From Deinococcus metalli (GTDB lineage: Bacteria > Deinococcota > Deinococci > Deinococcales > Deinococcaceae), in assembly GCF_014201805.1 (NCBI RefSeq), contig NZ_JACHFK010000005.1, positions 236,001-300,000 on the forward strand: DNA of 64,000 nucleotides. Direction: 5' to 3'. Under the pieces are notes generated by a model. The model was not told where the DNA came from and did no database searches. It was given only the letters and a program-made list of their open reading frames with translations. Each line of letters starts with the position of its first letter. Positions within the stretch are counted from its first letter, which is position 1. This document shows positions 54,838-64,000 of the stretch, piece after piece. The translations under genes and the position numbers were made by a program.

Positions 54838-55314
54838 TCAGGCGCCCTTGATGACCTCGCCCCAGCGGCCCAGCAGCAGGTAGATAATCCAGCCGGTCAC
54901 GGCGACGTACAGCCACACCGGCACGGTCCAGCGCACCCACGCGCGGTGCCGGTTGAAGTACACGCGCGCGCCCGGCGCGTCGATGTTGCCGAGGTTCCCC
55001 GCCGCCTTCAGCCCCCGGTACGCGTTAAACAGAGCGCCCAGCGCGAGCGGCAGGTTCGCGGCGGCCAGGATGATGTGGCTGATCAGCAGCGCGATATATG
55101 CGCCGTGGTTGGGCCCGACGTACTTCTTCTCGTAGCCCAGGCCCAGGCGCGTCAGGTACAGCACCAGGAACAGCGTGGCGAGGCTGGACGCGACGATCAT
55201 CGCCCGCATGTGCGCCTCGCGGTTGCGGTGGCGGATGAAGTACACCCCGACGAGCAGGGCCACCCCGCTCAGGACGATGGTGATGACTGACCACTGGTTG
55301 ATCGTTTCCGCCAT
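54838..55314 (-). CDS. DUF420-family membrane protein (CtaM-like)
   Basis: A 158-residue protein with four membrane helices and conserved histidines ([40 protein letters not shown]), matching the DUF420 family. CtaM/YozB of this family is needed for cytochrome aa3 assembly in Firmicutes. It is divergently transcribed next to ctaA of the oxidase operon, which supports an assembly role here. A TAGACT box lies nine bases before the ATG. Confidence 0.85.
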   Translation of the reverse strand: MAETINQWSVITIVLSGVALLVGVYFIRHRNREAHMRAMIVASSLATLFLVLYLTRLGLGYEKKYVGPNHGAYIALLISHIILAAANLPLALGALFNAYRGLKAAGNLGNIDAPGARVYFNRHRAWVRWTVPVWLYVAVTGWIIYLLLGRWGEVIKGA

Positions 55315-55450
55315 GACCCGCGCAGTCTAGGGGGTGCGCGTCGGGTCAGGTGTCCGGGCGCTGTGGGGACAATTCTCCGGCGGGTGGCGTGCATACAATG
55401 CCCGTGGACTTCGCCGCTCGTGGCCGGCGAAGGCAAAAGGCGGTGGAGGA

Positions 55451-57393
<1,943 letters not shown>

Positions 57394-57568
57394 ACCGGGC
57401 GGATGGGCCGCGGGCAGGACACTTTACCCGGGACTCATGGTGTTCCATGGCGGGTATGCCTGACCGAACGGTCGAGACGGAGCGCTGGAACGCGCGGCCG
57501 GACCGGGTGAACGCCGCACCCCCGGCGTCCGGACGCACTAAACTGCAGGGCAGAGGAAAGGAGTGATC

Positions 57569-58791
57569 TTGAACACCACCCAAGACCGCCACCGCGGCAC
57601 CCGGAGGCACGTCGGCCGGACGGGCGCCCTGGCCGCCGCACTGGGCATGGCGCTGCTCAGCGGTTGCCAGCAGGTTCGGCAGAGCATCTCGATCGGCGAC
57701 ATGTCGTCCGCCTACAACCGTGAGATCTGGTGGATGAGCCTGTGGGCCATCGCGCTGTCGATCATCATCTTCGTCGGCGTGTCGTACGCGCTGTTCTACA
57801 CGGTCAGCAAGTTCCGTGACGACCGGCACGGCGCAGAGCCCGCGCAGTTCCACGGCAACAACCGCCTGGAGGTCGCGCTGGTCGTCGTGCCCGTGATCAT
57901 CGTGTTCGGCCTGAGCGTGCTGGCCGTCAAGAGCCTCGCGGTCGTGAACAACGTGAACGCCGAGGCCCCGAAGATCGACGTGCTGGGGCGGCAGTTCTGG
58001 TGGAACTTCGGGTATCCGGCCGCCACGGCCGCCGCGGGCGGTGTGGTCACCAACGGCAACGAGATGATCATGCCCGCCGCGCAGCCGGTCGCCGTCACCG
58101 TGACCAGCGGCGACGTCATCCACGGCTTCTGGGCGCCGAACGTCGGCGGTCAGCGCGCCGCCATGCCCGCCGTGAAGAAGACCTGGATGATCGACTCGGA
58201 CCGTCCCGGCGCGTACCAGGGCAACTGCTCGCAGCTGTGCGGGGCCAGCCACGCCAACATGCGCTACAAGGTCGTGGTGCTGGAGCAGGCGCGCTACACC
58301 GCCACGCTGAATGCCATGCAGGCCTACCGCGCGCCGGAACCCGCGCCCGGCAGCGCCGAGGCCCGCGGCTACGCGCTGTTCATGCAGGGCAAGCCCTCCA
58401 CGGGCGCGGTCGCGTGCGCGTCGTGCCACCGCGTTCAGGGCACCACCGCCGCCGGCGCCGCCGGGCCGGACCTGAGCTTCTTCGGCACCCGCCGCACGCT
58501 GGGCGCCGGCATCTGGGAGGCCATGACCGAGGCGCACTGGACCGACGAGAAGGCCGCCGCCGAGCTGCATGCCTGGCTCAAACACAGCCCCGTCGTCAAG
58601 CCCGGCAGCCTGATGCCCCGCTACGACGGCGGTGAGTACCTGGTGCAGGGCAAGAGCGTCAAGGGCGGCACGCTGACCGACACCGAGATCGACGACATCG
58701 CCGCGTACCTGCGCAGCCTGCAGCTGCCGGCGGAAGCGGACTACTGGAAGGGCACGCCCGTGATGGGAGCGCCCACCGCAGGAGGAACGCC

Positions 58792-58795
<4 letters not shown>
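57569..58795 (+). CDS. ctaC: Cytochrome c oxidase subunit II with fused cytochrome c domain (caa3)
   Basis: A 408-residue lipoprotein-type subunit (lipobox LLSGC near 26-30) with two transmembrane helices (about 50-75 and 105-128). The CuA domain has the ligand set [12 protein letters not shown] with an upstream GDVIHGFW histidine. The C-terminal domain is cytochrome c with CASCH near 285-289 and a distal [10 protein letters not shown] methionine, so electrons enter through this covalently attached cytochrome. The start could be TTG 57569, five bases after AAAGGAG, or GTG 57563, which overlaps that site. Confidence 0.94.
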
Positions 58796-61254
<2,459 letters not shown>

Positions 61255-61334
61255 ACCGGGTGTGAGGCGCTGAGATCGATTCGGCGTCAACCGCCGGGCC
61301 GGCGGGCGAAGTCCACAACTTCAAACGCCTGAAT

Positions 61335-61362
61335 GAGGGGACTGACTGCGGTCGGTCCTCTC
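61335..61362 (+). terminator. Oxidase-operon terminator with UNCG-type loop
   Basis: GAGGGGACTGAC (61335-61346) and GTCGGTCCTCTC (61351-61362) form a 12-bp stem with two wobble pairs and a TGCG tetraloop closed by C-G, a member of the stable UNCG class. It lies 80 bases after the ctaD stop. Confidence 0.7.
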
Positions 61363-61401
61363 GTCCGTTGGTGCTGGGACACCCCGCCCCGCCGGCTGCC
61401 C

Positions 61402-61407
61402 TAGCCT
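61402..61407 (+). promoter_or_regulatory. Leaderless -10 box of the SCO gene
   Basis: TAGCCT is six bases before the ATG at 61414, so the SCO gene has its own promoter downstream of the oxidase terminator. Confidence 0.6.
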
Positions 61408-61413
61408 GCCCGA

Positions 61414-62064
61414 ATGAAGATCCTGACCGCCGCGCTGCTGGCCGTGGCCGCGATCCTGGCGAGCCTGCTGCTGTACCGGCAGGCGAACCCCGGCGTGAGC
61501 GGCGGCGACGCGCTGGACACGCCCACGCCGCTGCCCGCGGTCGCGCTGCTGGATGACCGGGGCCAGTCGACCACGCTCGCGCATTCGGATGGTCGGATGC
61601 GGCTGGTGTTCTACGGGTACGTGCGCTGCCCGGACGTGTGCCCGGCCACGCTGGCGAGCCTGAAGAACACCTGGGGCCGGCTGGACGCCGCGCAGCGCGG
61701 GAAGGTGCAGGTGCAGTTCATCAGCGTCGATCCGGCGCATGACCGCCCGGACGTGGTGCGCGCGTACCTCGACAAGTTCGACGGGACGTTCACCGGCCTG
61801 ACCGGTACCTCAGAGGCGGTGAACGCGGCGGCGAAGGCGATGTTCGTGGGGCTGGTCACGCCGCTCGCGGAGCACGGCGCGCATGACGGCGGCGCGCACG
61901 ACGCGGCCACGGTGAGCGCCGCGCCGGCCGAACTGCTGCACGGCGATCAGGTCAGCGTCGTGGACACTGGGGGCCGGTTCGTGCGGGTGTACGGCAACGG
62001 CGCGGTGATCGACGGCACGCTGGAACGCGACCTGCCGGGCCTGATCAAGCAGTACGGGTCGTAA
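61414..62064 (+). CDS. SCO1/SenC copper chaperone for cytochrome oxidase
   Basis: A 216-residue membrane-anchored thioredoxin-fold protein that delivers copper to the CuA site of subunit II. The N-terminal anchor is ILTAALLAVAAILASLLLY. The copper ligands are the cysteines of CPDVCPATL near 75-83 and a histidine in ELLHGDQVSVVD near 170-181. There is an unusual His/Gly/Ala-rich insert (EHGAHDGGAHDAATVSAAP near 150-168) that might add metal ligands. Position after ctaDE fits the function. Confidence 0.92.
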   Translation: MKILTAALLAVAAILASLLLYRQANPGVSGGDALDTPTPLPAVALLDDRGQSTTLAHSDGRMRLVFYGYVRCPDVCPATLASLKNTWGRLDAAQRGKVQVQFISVDPAHDRPDVVRAYLDKFDGTFTGLTGTSEAVNAAAKAMFVGLVTPLAEHGAHDGGAHDAATVSAAPAELLHGDQVSVVDTGGRFVRVYGNGAVIDGTLERDLPGLIKQYGS

Positions 62065-62073
62065 GCCACGACG

Positions 62074-62114
62074 ACGGCCGGCCAGGGAGCACCTTGCTCT
62101 CCCTGGCCGGCCGT
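62074..62114. terminator. Bidirectional hairpin terminator, SCO / VOC genes
   Basis: ACGGCCGGCCAGGGAG (62074-62089) and CTCCCTGGCCGGCCGT (62099-62114) make a perfect 16-bp stem with a 9-nt loop between two convergent genes. No T-tract is present on either side. Confidence 0.75.
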
Positions 62115-62126
62115 GCCTGCTGGTGC

Positions 62127-62897
62127 TCAGCGCTTCAGCTGGATCACGCTGAACGTGGCGCCGTCCGGATCAGCCAGGACGGCAATCGTGCCGAACGGCG
62201 AGTCGAAGGGCGTGACCGTCACGGTGCCGCCGCTCGCCTCGGCGGTCTTCACGGCCTGCTGAATGTCGTCCACGGCGAAGTACGTCATCCAGTGCGGGGG
62301 CACGCTGGCGGGCCAGTGACCGTCGTCCATCTGCATGATGCCGGCGGTCTCGACGTCGTCCTTCTTCAGCGTGTAGTACGTCATGCCGCCGGGCATCTGA
62401 TCGGAGTCGGCGCCGAACAGGGTGGTGTAGAACGCGCGGGCGCCGGAGCTGTCGCGGGTCAGCACCTCCTGCCACGCGGGCGCGCCATGCGCGCCGGCCA
62501 CGGTGTAGCCGTGGAAGTCCAGCGGCTGCCACAGACCGAAGGCCGCGCCGGTCGGGTCGGTTGCCACCAGCATGTGGCCCATGCGGTGCACCTGCATGGG
62601 CTCGACCATCACATTCCCGCCCAGCTCGCGGATGCGGTCGGCGTCGGCCTGCGCGTCGTCGCTGCTGAAGTACACGGTCCACATGCTGGGCATGCCGGCC
62701 ATGTCCGGGGATTTCGCCATGAAGCCCGCGATCTCCTCGCCGCCCTTCCGGACGCGGTGGTAGTGGCCGTAGTCCGCGCCCTGGTCCTCGAAGGTCCAGC
62801 CGAACAGAGCGCTGTAGAAGGCCTTGGTCTCCTCGGGCTTGCCGGTGCTCAGGTCGAACCACGTGGGGGTGCCGGCGGGGTGCGTCAGTGCAGTCAT
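62127..62897 (-). CDS. Two-domain VOC-superfamily protein (glyoxalase/bleomycin-resistance-like)
   Basis: A 256-residue protein of two tandem vicinal-oxygen-chelate domains: the first about 10-120 ([35 protein letters not shown]) and the second about 135-256 ([33 protein letters not shown]). It resembles antibiotic-tolerance or glyoxalase-related proteins of the Streptomyces 27-kDa type. The ATG at 62897 follows GGAGGT at eight bases. It has a possible palindromic operator upstream. Confidence 0.88.
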   Translation of the reverse strand: MTALTHPAGTPTWFDLSTGKPEETKAFYSALFGWTFEDQGADYGHYHRVRKGGEEIAGFMAKSPDMAGMPSMWTVYFSSDDAQADADRIRELGGNVMVEPMQVHRMGHMLVATDPTGAAFGLWQPLDFHGYTVAGAHGAPAWQEVLTRDSSGARAFYTTLFGADSDQMPGGMTYYTLKKDDVETAGIMQMDDGHWPASVPPHWMTYFAVDDIQQAVKTAEASGGTVTVTPFDSPFGTIAVLADPDGATFSVIQLKR

Positions 62898-63016
62898 GGG
62901 GAACCTCCGGGAAGGACAGTGCGAGCCGCTCCGCCGTGGGCCGACGTCTGGCCGGACCACGGTGGAGAGGAGCGCGGGCGGGGTGCTCCAGCCGCAGCCA
63001 GAGCGTCATCTTTCTT

Positions 63017-63030
63017 ACACTTCAGTGTAC
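63017..63030 (-). promoter_or_regulatory. Palindrome TACACTTCAGTGTA upstream of the VOC gene
   Basis: Perfect 6-bp arms around a 2-bp centre, 120 bases before the VOC start and 73 before ruvB. The form is typical of a dimeric repressor operator (TetR, MarR or PadR type). No regulator gene is adjacent in the window. Confidence 0.5.
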
Positions 63031-63090
63031 GCCGGGTCGCGTGTCCTGTCAAATTCTTCCGGGCCAGTTCCGCTCACAGCTAAATTGCGC

Positions 63091-63096
63091 TACACT
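63091..63096 (+). promoter_or_regulatory. Leaderless -10 box of ruvB
   Basis: TACACT is six bases before the ATG at 63103. I see no RDRM-type palindrome near it. Confidence 0.6.
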
Positions 63097-63102
63097 TCCC
63101 CC

Positions 63103-64000
<898 letters not shown>

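Noticed and set aside
63061..63102. An RDRM-type operator at ruvB.
   Set aside because: I looked for a 17-bp TT-N-TG...CA-N-AA palindrome and found none; only the leaderless -10 box is clear.

Overview
The window reads as a piece of a Deinococcus chromosome. The base composition is very GC-rich. Nearly every gene with a visible promoter has a TAnnnT box about six bases before its start codon, which is the leaderless layout known from Deinococcus. A recognisable pprA gene, a Deinococcus DNA-repair marker, sits at 32.3-33.2 kb behind a 17-bp palindrome of the radiation/desiccation-response (RDRM) type. The caa3-type oxidase genes (fused subunits I+III, cytochrome c-bearing subunit II) and paired glutamate dehydrogenases also fit the Deinococcus-Thermus lineage. 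I saw no rRNA, tRNA, CRISPR array, intact insertion sequence or prophage.

Layout. 0-4 kb: end of the NADH dehydrogenase operon (nuoN), cutA, a LapA-like membrane protein and accD-accA. 4.4-12.9 kb: an accessory locus with an abundant-looking secreted protein, a periplasmic PapD-like protein, a small secreted protein, a 1095-residue usher-like surface or outer-membrane protein, and a SARP/BTAD-type regulator. 13-15.7 kb: DEAD-box helicase and manA. 15.7-32.2 kb: a large surface-polysaccharide region. It starts at a Wzx-like flippase and runs on the minus strand through a GT2-GT4 fusion, STAS, SpoIIE-type phosphatase fused to an anti-sigma-type kinase domain, STAS, and a lone receiver. It ends in two copies of a three-gene membrane module: a giant GT-C-like polytopic protein, a lipoprotein, and a membrane-anchored protein with a possible TIM-barrel domain. 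32.3-48.8 kb: mostly housekeeping single genes (pprA, TRIC channel, metallo-hydrolase, LivK-like binding protein, DinB-like, trmH, TerC, hydrolase, apgM, M20 peptidase, CorA, galE, pyrD, Rrf2 regulator, stress protein, polyprenyl synthase). 49-52.6 kb: tandem Glu/Leu dehydrogenase genes and a ricin-type lectin lipoprotein. 52.7-55.3 kb: panB, an MFS exporter and a DUF420 protein. 55.4-62 kb: heme A and caa3 oxidase operon (ctaA, ctaB, ctaC, ctaDE) with an SCO copper chaperone. 62.1-64 kb: VOC protein and the 5' part of ruvB.

The two parts most likely to hold something undescribed are the 4.4-12.9 kb secretion/fibre-like locus and the 15.7-32.2 kb glycan locus. In the first, a hairpin follows the presumed major subunit gene and direct repeats lie upstream of the first gene. 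In the second, a complete partner-switching signalling cassette is embedded inside a translationally coupled polysaccharide operon, next to a duplicated and partly inverted membrane module. Functions for these two loci are inferred from domain patterns read by eye and from gene order; none has been checked against a database.
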